A stretch of DNA of 56,995 nucleotides from Nocardia cerradoensis NBRC 101014 (GTDB lineage: Bacteria > Actinomycetota > Actinomycetes > Mycobacteriales > Mycobacteriaceae). The stretch's first letter is position 1; the number at the start of each line of letters is the position of its first letter. The stretch lies in assembly GCF_000308535.1 (NCBI RefSeq), contig NZ_BAFW01000013.1, positions 1-56,995 on the forward strand. The letters run 5' to 3'. Shown piece after piece: positions 31,368 to 39,853 of the stretch. A model generated the notes under the pieces. That model was not told where the DNA came from. It made no database searches and was given only the letters and a program-made list of their open reading frames with translations. The translations under genes were made by a program, and so were the position numbers.

Positions 31368-32456
31368 ATGACCACCGCAGCCGATGTCGATGCCTCACAC
31401 AGTGACCTCGACGATCAGCGCACGCTGAGTATCAGCCCGCTACTGTCACCCGCCGAGGTTCGCCGCGAGCATCCGATCGACGATGCGCTCGCCGACACCG
31501 TGCGGGCCGGCCGCGCCGCCACCGTCGAAGTCCTCGACGGCGCCGACGACCGCCTGATGGTCGTCGTCGGCCCGTGTTCGGTGCACGACCCCGAGGCTGC
31601 CCTCGACTACGCGCGCCGCCTGGCCGCCGAGAGTGCCGAACTCTCCGACCGGCTGCACATCGTGATGCGCGTCTACTTCGAGAAGCCGCGCACCACCCTC
31701 GGGTGGAAGGGCCTGATCAACGATCCGCATCTGGACGGCTCGTTCGACGTCAACACCGGCCTCGGGCTGGGGCGGCGGTTGCTGGTCGACATCACCGGTC
31801 TCGGCCTGCCGGTGGCCTGCGAATTCCTCGATCCGATCACCCCGCAGTACATCGCGGATCTGGTGTCCTACGGCGCGATCGGCGCGCGCACCGCGGCCAG
31901 CCAGGTGCACCGGCAGCTCTCCAGCGCGCTGTCGATGCCGGTCGGGATCAAGAACGGCACCGACGGCGATGTGCAGGTGGCCGTGGACGGGGTGCGGGCG
32001 GCCGGTGCCAGCCACGTCTTCCCCGGCACCGATCTCGACGGCCGCTCGGCGCTCATCCGCACCAGCGGCAACCCGGACTGCCACGTGATCCTGCGCGGCG
32101 GTAGCGCCGGCACGAACTACGACGCGGCCTCCGTCGCCGAGGCCTGCCTGCGCCTGGAGAAGGCGGGGCTGGCGCAGCGGGTGGTCGTCGACGCCAGCCA
32201 CGGCAACAGCAACAAGGACCACAACAAGCAGGTCGATGTGGTCACCGATATCGCCGAGCGCATCGCCGCCGGTGACCGCGCGGTGGTGGGTGTGATGATG
32301 GAGAGCTTCCTGGTCGCCGGCCGCCAGGACCTCACCCTCGGCCGCGCCGACGATCTGACCTACGGCCAGTCGATCACCGACGCCTGCCTGGACTGGGAGA
32401 CCACGGCGGCGCAGCTGGACCGCCTCGCCGACGCGGTGGCCCGGCGTCGCGGCTGA
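31368..32456 (+). CDS. aroG: 3-deoxy-7-phosphoheptulonate (DAHP) synthase, class I (AroF/G/H type)
   Basis: A 362-residue enzyme that condenses phosphoenolpyruvate and erythrose-4-phosphate, the entry to aromatic amino-acid synthesis. Class I-alpha motifs: VVVGPCSVHDPEAAL, MRVYFEKPRTTLGWKGLIND, GARTAASQVHR, GIKNGTDGD, ILRGG, DASHGNSNKDH and VMMESFLV (metal and substrate ligands Cys, His, Glu, Asp). M. tuberculosis relies on a class II enzyme, so this is a different form. An AAAGGA box precedes ATG 31368. Regulation is probably by the leader peptide just upstream. Confidence 0.95.
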   Translation: MTTAADVDASHSDLDDQRTLSISPLLSPAEVRREHPIDDALADTVRAGRAATVEVLDGADDRLMVVVGPCSVHDPEAALDYARRLAAESAELSDRLHIVMRVYFEKPRTTLGWKGLINDPHLDGSFDVNTGLGLGRRLLVDITGLGLPVACEFLDPITPQYIADLVSYGAIGARTAASQVHRQLSSALSMPVGIKNGTDGDVQVAVDGVRAAGASHVFPGTDLDGRSALIRTSGNPDCHVILRGGSAGTNYDAASVAEACLRLEKAGLAQRVVVDASHGNSNKDHNKQVDVVTDIAERIAAGDRAVVGVMMESFLVAGRQDLTLGRADDLTYGQSITDACLDWETTAAQLDRLADAVARRRG

Positions 32457-32468
32457 GGCACGGTAGCG

Positions 32469-32503
32469 GGTCACCTTCGCTCGCGGCTCGGACGAAGGTG
32501 ACC
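32469..32503. terminator. Bidirectional terminator between aroG and dapC
   Basis: A perfect 11-bp stem (GGTCACCTTCG and complement) with a 13-base loop lies between the convergent stops. Confidence 0.85.
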
Positions 32504-32517
32504 GCGCGATCGTGCGA

Positions 32518-33687
32518 TCACACGTGGGCCGCGTGCAGGCGGCGGACCGCCTCGTCGAGTGTGTCGTCCCGCTTGCAGAACGCGAAGCGCACCAAGCGAT
32601 TCCACGAGTCGCGGTCGTCGGCGAAGACTTCGATCGGGACCGCGACGACGCCGAGCCGCTGCGGCAGCTCCCGGCAGAAGACCAGCGCGTCGGCGGAGCT
32701 CAGCGGGCTGATATCGGCGCAGACGAAATAGGTCGCATCGCTGCGCTTGACCAGGAATCCGGCGTCGGCCAGCGCCTCCGACAGGCGAATGCGCTTGTCG
32801 GACAGGCTGTCACGAAGATCGGCGACCCACTGCTGCTCGTTCTCGAGTGCGTAGGCGACCGCCGGTTGGAACGGCCCGCCGCCGACGAAGCTCATGAACT
32901 GTTTCGCGGCCAGCAATCCGTCGATCAGCGGTGCCGGACCGCACGCCCAGCCGATCTTCCAGCCGGTGACGCTGAAAGTCTTCGCGGCACTGGAGATCAC
33001 GACCGTGCGCTCGAACATACCGGGCAGTGTCGAGATGCTGAGGTGGGTGTTGCCGTCGTAGACGAGATGTTCGTAGACCTCGTCGGAGACCACGATCAGA
33101 TCGTGCTCGCGGGCGAGCTCCGCGATCGCCTCGAGGTCGGCGCGGGGCAGGATCGCCCCGGTGGGGTTGTGTGGCGAATTCAGCAGCAGCATGCGGGTTT
33201 TCGGGGTGATCGCCGCGCGCAGGCTGTCCAGGTCGAGGACGAATCCGTTGCCGTCGGGCACCAGCCGCGCGGTGCGGCGGGTGGCTCCGGCCAGGGCGAC
33301 CACCGCGGCGTAGGAGTCGTAGTACGGCTCGATCAGCACCACTTCCTCGTCGGTCTCCACCAGGCCGAGCACCGCCGCCGCGATCGCCTCCGTGGCGCCG
33401 ACGGTGACCACCACCTGGGAGTCGACGTCGTAGTCCACGCCGTAGCGACGTTTCCGGTCCGCCGCGATCGCCCGGCGCAGAACCGGCATGCCGCGCCCCG
33501 GCGGGTACTGATTCAGCCCGTCGGCGATGGCGGTGCGGGCCACCTCCAGCATCGCGGCCGGGCCGTCCGTATCGGGGAATCCCTGACCGAGGTTGACCGC
33601 GTCGTGGCGCACGGCCAGTTCGGTCATCTCCGCGAAGATCGTGGCGCGGAACGGGCGCAGGCGGGCGACGGTGGGGATGGCTGACAT
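32518..33687 (-). CDS. dapC: Aminotransferase, DapC-like (N-succinyldiaminopimelate aminotransferase)
   Basis: A 389-residue fold-type I PLP aminotransferase: NQYPPGRGMPVLR, NSPHNPTG at 170-177, SDEVYEHLVYDG at 201-212, and the PLP lysine K236 in SSAAKTFSVTGWKIGW. It follows M. tuberculosis Rv0858c (annotated DapC, lysine/diaminopimelate pathway) closely through its whole length, and the downstream gene order agrees. The family also includes methionine and kynurenine aminotransferases, so substrate is not certain. ATG 33687 gives the family N-terminus; there is a TACGTT element 6 bases upstream and no ribosome-binding site, so it may be leaderless. Confidence 0.9.
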   Translation of the reverse strand: MSAIPTVARLRPFRATIFAEMTELAVRHDAVNLGQGFPDTDGPAAMLEVARTAIADGLNQYPPGRGMPVLRRAIAADRKRRYGVDYDVDSQVVVTVGATEAIAAAVLGLVETDEEVVLIEPYYDSYAAVVALAGATRRTARLVPDGNGFVLDLDSLRAAITPKTRMLLLNSPHNPTGAILPRADLEAIAELAREHDLIVVSDEVYEHLVYDGNTHLSISTLPGMFERTVVISSAAKTFSVTGWKIGWACGPAPLIDGLLAAKQFMSFVGGGPFQPAVAYALENEQQWVADLRDSLSDKRIRLSEALADAGFLVKRSDATYFVCADISPLSSADALVFCRELPQRLGVVAVPIEVFADDRDSWNRLVRFAFCKRDDTLDEAVRRLHAAHV

Positions 33688-33916
33688 GGTCCCAACGTAG
33701 CGATATCGCCCCCGTGGCCGCGGGGCGCACCCCGGGCCGTGGACCGGTGCGATGCTTGCCCTCCGTTCGCTACGGTTGCGGAGCGATAGCGAAAGGCTAT
33801 GTTTCACATTTAATTCGGGCTTCTGACCTGCATGGTTGTGCGGTTTCCTGGTGGCAGCTAGCCTCCCCGTGTTCTATCTCACAACCACTTCGGTGGTGGC
33901 TCGAAAGGGGCGGTGT

Positions 33917-34117
33917 ATGGCCTCCTATCTCGACCTTCTGCTGCATCCGGCGGCGGGGACGGTCCTCGGATACATCAACGACACCCTGCACAACATCTTC
34001 AGCAACGATTGGGGCTGGGGTTCCTCGACGCCGAACTGGGGTACCGGATCGTCCACGGGCAACTGGGGACTCGGTTCGAGCACCCCGGACATGTGGACCG
34101 GTTCGTCCACTCCGTAG
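33917..34117 (+). CDS. 66-residue Trp/Gly/Ser/Thr repeat peptide of unknown function
   Basis: The ATG at 33917 has a GAAAGGGGCG box and an ACCAC-TTCG-GTGGT hairpin 19 bases upstream. Residues 1-30 form a hydrophobic or amphipathic segment (SYLDLLLH, then TVLGYINDTLHNIF). Residues 31-66 are four tandem nonamers: DWGWGSSTP, NWGTGSSTG, NWGLGSSTP and DMWTGSSTP, each 27 bases. There is no Sec signal or lipobox. A 14-bp hairpin 19 bases after the stop supports a single-gene transcript. I do not recognise the family. Tandem Trp-Gly-Ser-Thr units suggest membrane, carbohydrate or self-association, which is speculation. Confidence 0.72.
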   Translation: MASYLDLLLHPAAGTVLGYINDTLHNIFSNDWGWGSSTPNWGTGSSTGNWGLGSSTPDMWTGSSTP

Positions 34118-34136
34118 TCCGCCGATGCAGCAGTCG

Positions 34137-34169
34137 AGCCGCCGGGACGCTCGATGCGTTCCGGCGGCT
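34137..34169. terminator. Shared terminator of the repeat-peptide gene and the ECF41 sigma gene
   Basis: A 14-bp stem AGCCGCCGGGACGC/GCGTTCCGGCGGCT (one G-T pair) with loop TCGAT. It follows the plus-strand stop and overlaps the stop region of the minus-strand sigma gene. Confidence 0.82.
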
Positions 34170-35109
34170 ACGCCGGATCCCGGGGCAGGCGAATGCCACC
34201 GAGCTTCGCGGGATTGGCGACATCGTAAGTGCCCCAGATCAATCCGTCGCGGACGGCGAAGCCGACCACGCGCGGTGGCGAGCCCGGCGCACCGTTGCGC
34301 GGGGCGCGCTCGTGCAGCAGCAACCCGAGTTGCCCGTTGACGCCGACGAATTCGAACCGATCGGAATCGGTGGGCGAGAGTTCGGCCGGGTCCACCTGAT
34401 ACATCCGGATGAGCCCGAGGACGAACCGCGCGATCTTGTCCGCACCGAGGATCGCCCGCGCGGCGGTCTTCGCGGTGCCACCGGTATCGCCGATGAAGAC
34501 CGAATCCGGATGCAGGGCCGCGACGACCGCGTCCACATCGCCGGAATACAGCGCCTCGAGCAGTCGCTGCACGGCGGCGAGATGTTCGGTGTCCGATACC
34601 GGTTCCGGGGCCGCGGCCAGTGACTTCCGGGCCCGGACCGCGAGTTGCCGGGCCGCCTCCGGCGTCACCTCGAGCAGTTGGGCGATCTCGTCGAACGGCA
34701 CCGAGAACCCGTCGTGCAGGACGAAGGCCACCCGCTGCGCCGGCGTCAGTGCGTCGAGGACCACCATCGCGGCGAAACGGCAATCCTGTTTGCGCACCAC
34801 CGTTTCCAGCGGATCCGGCAGATTCGACGGAGTGACGCCGGTGACGATCGGCTCCGGAAGCCATTGCCCCACATAGCTTTCCCGCCGGGCGGCGGCGCTG
34901 CGCAGCCGATCCAGGCAGATCCGGCTGACCACGGTCGTCAGCCAGGCGCGCAGATCCTCGATCTCGGATTGATGGGTGGTGGCCAGTCGCAGCCAGCTCT
35001 CCTGCACCGCGTCCTCGGCGTCGGCCACACTGCCGGTCAGCCGGTAACCCACCGACAGCAGATGCGCCCGATGGGACTCGAACAGATCGGCGAGCAACGC
35101 GGCAACCAT
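34168..35109 (-). CDS. sigJ: ECF41-group RNA polymerase sigma factor (SigJ-like) with SnoaL-like extension
   Basis: A 313-residue protein: region 2 (SHRAHLLSVGYRLTGSVADA, DAEDAVQESWLR, AWLTTVVSRICLDRLRS), the linker WLPEP typical of ECF41, region 4 (LTPAQRVAFVLHDGFSVPFD, VTPEAARQLAVRARK) and a C-terminal SnoaL-like domain of about 120 residues ending NPAKLGGIRLP, like the ECF41 regulatory motif. These factors have no separate anti-sigma factor; the SnoaL part controls activity. It matches M. tuberculosis SigJ in length. A promoter of ECF41 type precedes the AhpD-like gene at 30609. It is divergent from a GNAT gene, 66 bases between starts. Confidence 0.93.
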   Translation of the reverse strand: MVAALLADLFESHRAHLLSVGYRLTGSVADAEDAVQESWLRLATTHQSEIEDLRAWLTTVVSRICLDRLRSAAARRESYVGQWLPEPIVTGVTPSNLPDPLETVVRKQDCRFAAMVVLDALTPAQRVAFVLHDGFSVPFDEIAQLLEVTPEAARQLAVRARKSLAAAPEPVSDTEHLAAVQRLLEALYSGDVDAVVAALHPDSVFIGDTGGTAKTAARAILGADKIARFVLGLIRMYQVDPAELSPTDSDRFEFVGVNGQLGLLLHERAPRNGAPGSPPRVVGFAVRDGLIWGTYDVANPAKLGGIRLPRDPA

Positions 35110-35175
35110 TGGCCCGATTCTACGGTCGCCGGAAATCCGCTGGGCCACCGCAGGGTTGCGTGCCAGCATGAAGCG

Positions 35176-35766
35176 GTGGAGGACTGTGTACTGACCGACG
35201 AGACGGTGTGGTTGTCGCGCCCGGCCGAGGCCGATATCGACGCGATCGTCGCCTGCTGCCGGCAGCCGTCGATTCCGGAGTGGACGACGGTGCCGGTGCC
35301 GTATCGGCGGGCCGACGCCGTGGGATTCCTGACCGATATCGTCGCGCCCGGGTGGGCGGCCCACAGCCCGGTCTGGGCCGTGCGCACGGCGGCGGACGGG
35401 CCGGTGGTGGGCATGGTCGGCCTCGACGCGGGCCCGCAGCCCGGGGCTGCCGAGATCGGCTTCTGGCTCGGCGACGCGGTGCGCGGCCGCGGGTTGATGA
35501 CCCGCAGCGTCCGGTTGGTCTGTGATTTCGGTTTCGCCGCCGACGGGCTCGGCCTGAGCCGCATCGAGTGGCGGGCCTTCGTCGGCAACGTCGCCTCCGC
35601 CGCGGTGGTGCGGCGGACCGGCTTCCGTTACGAGGGTCTGCTGCGCGGGGCCGGTGTGCAGCGCGGCGTGCGCAGGGATTCCTGGATCGCCGGGCGGCTG
35701 GCCGGCGACCCGCCGGAGCCGGCCACCGACTGGCCACCCCTGCGCGGGCCGGGATCGGCGACCTGA
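35176..35766 (+). CDS. GNAT-family acetyltransferase (RimJ/RimL-like)
   Basis: A 196-residue N-acetyltransferase of the RimJ/RimL type: a start like WLSRPAEADIDAIVACCRQP, a GMVGLDAG strand, IGFWLGDAVRGRGLMTRSVR with the acetyl-CoA pyrophosphate loop, and the late RIEWRAFVGNVASAAVVRRT plus GFRYEGLLRGA pattern. The acceptor is unknown. The start is uncertain: GTG 35176 is the longest reasonable choice and lacks a ribosome-binding site; GTG 35206 is an alternative. Divergent from the sigma factor. Confidence 0.85.
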   Translation: MEDCVLTDETVWLSRPAEADIDAIVACCRQPSIPEWTTVPVPYRRADAVGFLTDIVAPGWAAHSPVWAVRTAADGPVVGMVGLDAGPQPGAAEIGFWLGDAVRGRGLMTRSVRLVCDFGFAADGLGLSRIEWRAFVGNVASAAVVRRTGFRYEGLLRGAGVQRGVRRDSWIAGRLAGDPPEPATDWPPLRGPGSAT

Positions 35767-35910
35767 GCCGCGTCCGGGTGCGAGTGCGCTCACAGCGAAC
35801 ATCTGCCCAGCTCGCGTAGGGTTGATGAAGGTTTGTCGGGGGGTCCGGCAACAATGTGGGACGTATTCCCCGAGCGCAGGGGGCCGACCCGAGAATCTGG
35901 AGGAGGTGCC

Positions 35911-37569
35911 GTGACGGACGGACCGCTCATCGTGCAGAGCGACAAAACCCTGCTGCTCGAGGTGGATCACGAGCAGGCCGACGCGGCCCGGCAGGCGATC
36001 GCGCCGTTCGCCGAACTCGAACGCGCACCCGAGCACGTGCACACCTACCGGGTGACACCGCTGGCGCTGTGGAACGCGCGGGCGGCGGGGCACGACGCCG
36101 AACAGGTCGTCGACGCGCTGGTCAACTATTCGCGCTACGCCGTGCCGCAGCCGCTGCTGGTCGACGTGGTCGAGACCATGGCCCGCTACGGGCGGTTGCA
36201 GCTGGTCAAACATCCCGCGCACGGGCTGGTGCTGGTCAGCCTGGACCGTGCCGTGCTGGAAGAGGTGTTGCGGCACAAGAAGATTCAGCCGATGCTCGGC
36301 GCCCGCATCGACGACGACACGGTCGTCGTGCACCCGTCCGAGCGCGGTCGGATCAAACAGATGCTGCTGAAGGTCGGCTGGCCGGCCGAGGACCTCGCCG
36401 GCTACGTCGACGGCGAGGCCCATCGCATCGATCTCGACTTCGGCACCCACGAGTGGCATCTGCGCGACTATCAGGAGCTCGCCGCCGACTCGTTCTGGGC
36501 CGGCGGATCCGGCGTGGTGGTGCTGCCCTGTGGCGCGGGCAAGACGATGGTCGGCGCCGCCGCGATGGCCAAGGCCCAGGCGACGACGTTGATCCTGGTC
36601 ACCAACACCGTGGCCGGCAGGCAGTGGAAGCGGGAACTGCTCGCCCGCACCTCGCTGACCGAGGACGAGATCGGGGAGTACTCCGGCGAGCGCAAGGAGA
36701 TCCGCCCGGTCACCATCGCCACCTATCAGGTGATCACCCGCAAGACCAAGGGTGAATACAAACACCTGGAACTATTCGACAGCCGCGACTGGGGTCTGGT
36801 CATCTACGACGAGGTTCACCTGCTGCCCGCCCCGGTGTTCCGGATGACCGCGGATCTGCAGTCCCGGCGCCGGCTCGGACTCACCGCGACGCTGGTGCGC
36901 GAGGACGGCCGCGAGGGCGACGTGTTCTCGCTGATCGGCCCGAAGCGCTACGACGCGCCGTGGAAGGACATCGAGGCGCAGGGCTGGATCGCGCCGGCCG
37001 ACTGCATCGAGGTGCGGGTCACGCTCACCGAAGCCGAACGCATGGCCTACGCCACCGCCGAACCGGAGGAGCGCTACAAGCTCTGCTCCACCGCGCGCAC
37101 CAAACTCCCCGTCGTCGAATCCATCCTGGCCCGTCACCGCGATGCGCCCAGCCTGGTGATCGGGGCCTATCTCGATCAGCTCGACGAACTCGGCGAACAT
37201 CTCAACGCTCCGGTCATTCAGGGCTCGACCCGCACCAAGGAGCGCGAGGCGCTGTTCGATGCGTTCCGCAACGGCGAAATTCCGGTCCTCGTGGTCAGCA
37301 AGGTGGCGAACTTCTCCATCGATCTGCCGGAAGCGTCGGTGGCCGTTCAGGTTTCGGGCACCTTCGGTTCCCGGCAGGAGGAGGCCCAGCGCCTGGGCCG
37401 GCTGCTCCGCCCGAAATCCGACGGCGGTCAGGCGCACTTCTACTCGGTGGTGGCACGTGACACGCTGGATGCCGAATACGCGGCCCACCGCCAGCGTTTC
37501 CTTGCCGAACAGGGGTATGCCTACCGCATCACCGATGCGGACGACCTGCTGGGCCCGGCGATCGGGTAG
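35911..37569 (+). CDS. XPB/Ssl2-type DNA helicase
   Basis: A 552-residue SF2 helicase, 3'-5', of the bacterial XPB family. Walker A LPCGAGKT is at 205-212 and DEVH at 300-303; motif III LTATLVRED includes the XPB-specific RED triad. Motif V-like VVSKVANFSIDLPEA and motif VI RQEEAQRLGRLLRP follow. The N-terminal 180 residues hold the damage-recognition-like domain. It corresponds to M. tuberculosis Rv0861c. GTG 35911 has a GGAGGAGG box. The role in bacterial repair is not settled; the gene at 41476-43830 encodes a related non-ATPase domain protein. Confidence 0.95.
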   Translation: MTDGPLIVQSDKTLLLEVDHEQADAARQAIAPFAELERAPEHVHTYRVTPLALWNARAAGHDAEQVVDALVNYSRYAVPQPLLVDVVETMARYGRLQLVKHPAHGLVLVSLDRAVLEEVLRHKKIQPMLGARIDDDTVVVHPSERGRIKQMLLKVGWPAEDLAGYVDGEAHRIDLDFGTHEWHLRDYQELAADSFWAGGSGVVVLPCGAGKTMVGAAAMAKAQATTLILVTNTVAGRQWKRELLARTSLTEDEIGEYSGERKEIRPVTIATYQVITRKTKGEYKHLELFDSRDWGLVIYDEVHLLPAPVFRMTADLQSRRRLGLTATLVREDGREGDVFSLIGPKRYDAPWKDIEAQGWIAPADCIEVRVTLTEAERMAYATAEPEERYKLCSTARTKLPVVESILARHRDAPSLVIGAYLDQLDELGEHLNAPVIQGSTRTKEREALFDAFRNGEIPVLVVSKVANFSIDLPEASVAVQVSGTFGSRQEEAQRLGRLLRPKSDGGQAHFYSVVARDTLDAEYAAHRQRFLAEQGYAYRITDADDLLGPAIG

Positions 37570-37639
37570 GCGCAGCCGATCGGCCGCGGTGGGCGCGCCG
37601 CTGGGTTACCGCTGCCGGACAGATGTGAGGATTTGAGAC

Positions 37640-38305
37640 GTGCGACGCTTCGAATTCGCGGTCGACCGCGAACATGCCCGGGCGGTGAACGAAGTCGTCC
37701 GCGATATCCGGCGGCTGCGAATACTGGCGTTCACCGCGGCCATCGTGCTCGGCCTCGGTACGGCCGGGCTGATCTGGCTGAATCACCCGTACTCGTTCCT
37801 GCTGGCGGTGGCCTTCGCGTTGGCGACCATCACCGCGCTGTTCGTCGCGCTGTGGACGCCGTACCGCTCGCGCATCGAGAAGTTGTACGCCGAGGGCGAG
37901 CTGGTTCCGGCCGTGGTCTCCGGGCAGCATCCGAAAGGGATCACCCTGCTCGCGCTGGTGAACCTCGCCAAACCCGGCGCCGTGCCGCGCTACGCGCTGA
38001 TCACCCGGGTGGTGCGCGCCCTGCCGGGGCACGACACCGACGCCGGGGAACAGGTGCCGGCGGTGACCGTGCGAGCCGATCGCGCGCCGCGATCGGTCGG
38101 CGATCTGCGCCAGCCGGTGAGCGCCATGCCGATCGCCTGGGGCACCCGCGACCTCGGCGTGATCGAGCGCGCCCGCGCCGCGATCAGCGATGTGGAATGG
38201 AAGCTGCTGGCCGACAATCTCGGCCTCGCCGAGAAGGTGGGCCGGGTCGACTCGCAACGGCTGCTGCTCGATCCGCAACAACTGCCCGAGGAACTGCGCG
38301 GTTGA
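37640..38305 (+). CDS. DUF3239 domain membrane protein
   Basis: A 221-residue protein with two adjacent membrane helices (about residues 28-48 and 50-72), short charged N-terminus VRRFEFAVDREHARAVNEVV and a soluble C-terminal domain with LITRVVRALPGH and MPIAWGTRDLGVIERA. I assign it to DUF3239, found in corynebacteria and nocardiae. No function is known. The GTG at 37640 has a TGAGGA box, 70 bases after the helicase gene, so the two may be co-transcribed. Confidence 0.8.
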   Translation: MRRFEFAVDREHARAVNEVVRDIRRLRILAFTAAIVLGLGTAGLIWLNHPYSFLLAVAFALATITALFVALWTPYRSRIEKLYAEGELVPAVVSGQHPKGITLLALVNLAKPGAVPRYALITRVVRALPGHDTDAGEQVPAVTVRADRAPRSVGDLRQPVSAMPIAWGTRDLGVIERARAAISDVEWKLLADNLGLAEKVGRVDSQRLLLDPQQLPEELRG

Positions 38306-38391
38306 CGCGTGTGGCGGTTCCGGCGCGCAGCGACGCCGACTAGCATCGTCGGTTGGTCGGCACGCCGTGCCGCGAAAGGGGTGGAGGGTCG

Positions 38392-39822
38392 ATGGAGTCG
38401 CATGCCTGGGCACGGTGTCTCACGGCGGGAGCGTTGTGCGGGGTGGCGCTGGTGCTCCCCGCCTATGTGCAACCGGTGCCGGCGCAGGCCCAGCCCGCCG
38501 CCGATCCGTTCACCGGATCGCCCGGCCTCGGCGACCCCTACTATCCCGATGACGGCAACGGCGGCTACGACGTGCAGCACTACGACGTCGCCATCGATTA
38601 CGACCCGCCGACCAGGCATCTCACCGGTACGGCGCGGATCGACGCGGTGTCGACGCAGCCGCTGCGCGCGTTCAACCTCGACTACGCCGGCCCCGCGGTG
38701 GTGAAGGTGTCGGTGAACAATCTGCCCGCGGGCTTCACCACCGGTGGTGCACACGAACTGACCGTCACCCCGGCGCTGCCGGTGCTGCCCGGGCTGCCGT
38801 TCACGGTGACGGTCGACTACGCGGGGGCCGAATCCGACGATCCCGATTCCGGCTGGACGATCTCGCCGAGCGGTGGCGCCTTCGCCGCCGGTGAACCGCA
38901 TTCGGCGACCACCTGGTACCCGCTCAACGACACCCCCGTGGACAAGGCCACTTTCGATCTGCAGGTGACGATTCCGCAAGAGTGGCAAGCGGTGTCGAAC
39001 GGCCTGCGGGTCAGCGATACCGTCGCCGGCGACAAGCGCACGGTGACGTGGAGTTCGAGCCATCCGTCGATCGGCTATCTCACCACGGTCGCGATCGACC
39101 ACTTCGATTTCCTCGAACAGCGCCGCGCGAACGGCACTCCGCTGATCAGCGCCTTCGCGCCGGGTGCGGACAAGGGCAGGGCACTCGAGCAGCGGCTGCC
39201 GGAGGTGCTCGATTTCCTCGAATCCCTCTACGGCCCCTATCCGTTCGAGAGCGGCGGCGGCATCTACGTCGACACCGACCTGCATTTCTCGCTGGAAACC
39301 CAGACCCGGCCCATCTACGCGCCGTGGACCGATCTCGACACCGTCGTCCACGAGAACACCCATCAGTGGTGGGGCGATTCGATGTCGGTGCGGAACTGGT
39401 CGGATATCTGCCTGAACGAATGCTTCGCCAGCTATACCGCCGATTATCTGTGGCCGGAGCGCAAAGAGGGAAAAGATGTGGACACCCTCTACCGCCGCAC
39501 CATCGCCAAAACCATCGACAATCCGGGGTACTGGGAGATTCCGCTGCAAAATCCCGGGGCCGGAAACGAATTCACCACGGTGTATTCCCGGGGGCCGTTG
39601 TTCCTGCACGCCCTGCGCCACGAACTCGGTGACGAGGTGTTCTTTCCCGCCGTGGCGCAATTCGTGCGCTCACATGCCTACGGCAACGCGTCCATGCCGG
39701 AATTCCGCAGCTTCATCCAGACCAAGACCGCGACGGATCTGAGCGGATTCTTCACCGCCTGGCTCGATACCACCACACCGCCGCCGGACCAGTACCTGTA
39801 CCCCGGTTCGCTGCGCGGCTGA
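38392..39822 (+). CDS. Secreted M1-family zinc metallopeptidase
   Basis: A 476-residue aminopeptidase-N-like enzyme. The signal peptide ends near PAQAQPA (31-37), so it acts outside the membrane. The M1 beta-domain starts with YDVQHYDVAIDYDP (59-72); the catalytic part has LETQTRP (substrate site, 301-307), HENTHQWWGD with zinc ligands H320 and H324 and base E321, and NECFASY with ligand E343. It lacks the C-terminal HEAT-like domain of large family members. GGAGGG lies before ATG 38392. Convergent with the coiled-coil gene. Confidence 0.93.
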   Translation: MESHAWARCLTAGALCGVALVLPAYVQPVPAQAQPAADPFTGSPGLGDPYYPDDGNGGYDVQHYDVAIDYDPPTRHLTGTARIDAVSTQPLRAFNLDYAGPAVVKVSVNNLPAGFTTGGAHELTVTPALPVLPGLPFTVTVDYAGAESDDPDSGWTISPSGGAFAAGEPHSATTWYPLNDTPVDKATFDLQVTIPQEWQAVSNGLRVSDTVAGDKRTVTWSSSHPSIGYLTTVAIDHFDFLEQRRANGTPLISAFAPGADKGRALEQRLPEVLDFLESLYGPYPFESGGGIYVDTDLHFSLETQTRPIYAPWTDLDTVVHENTHQWWGDSMSVRNWSDICLNECFASYTADYLWPERKEGKDVDTLYRRTIAKTIDNPGYWEIPLQNPGAGNEFTTVYSRGPLFLHALRHELGDEVFFPAVAQFVRSHAYGNASMPEFRSFIQTKTATDLSGFFTAWLDTTTPPPDQYLYPGSLRG

Positions 39823-39853
39823 ACATCCTCGGCGGCAACATCTTTCGTGGTCC

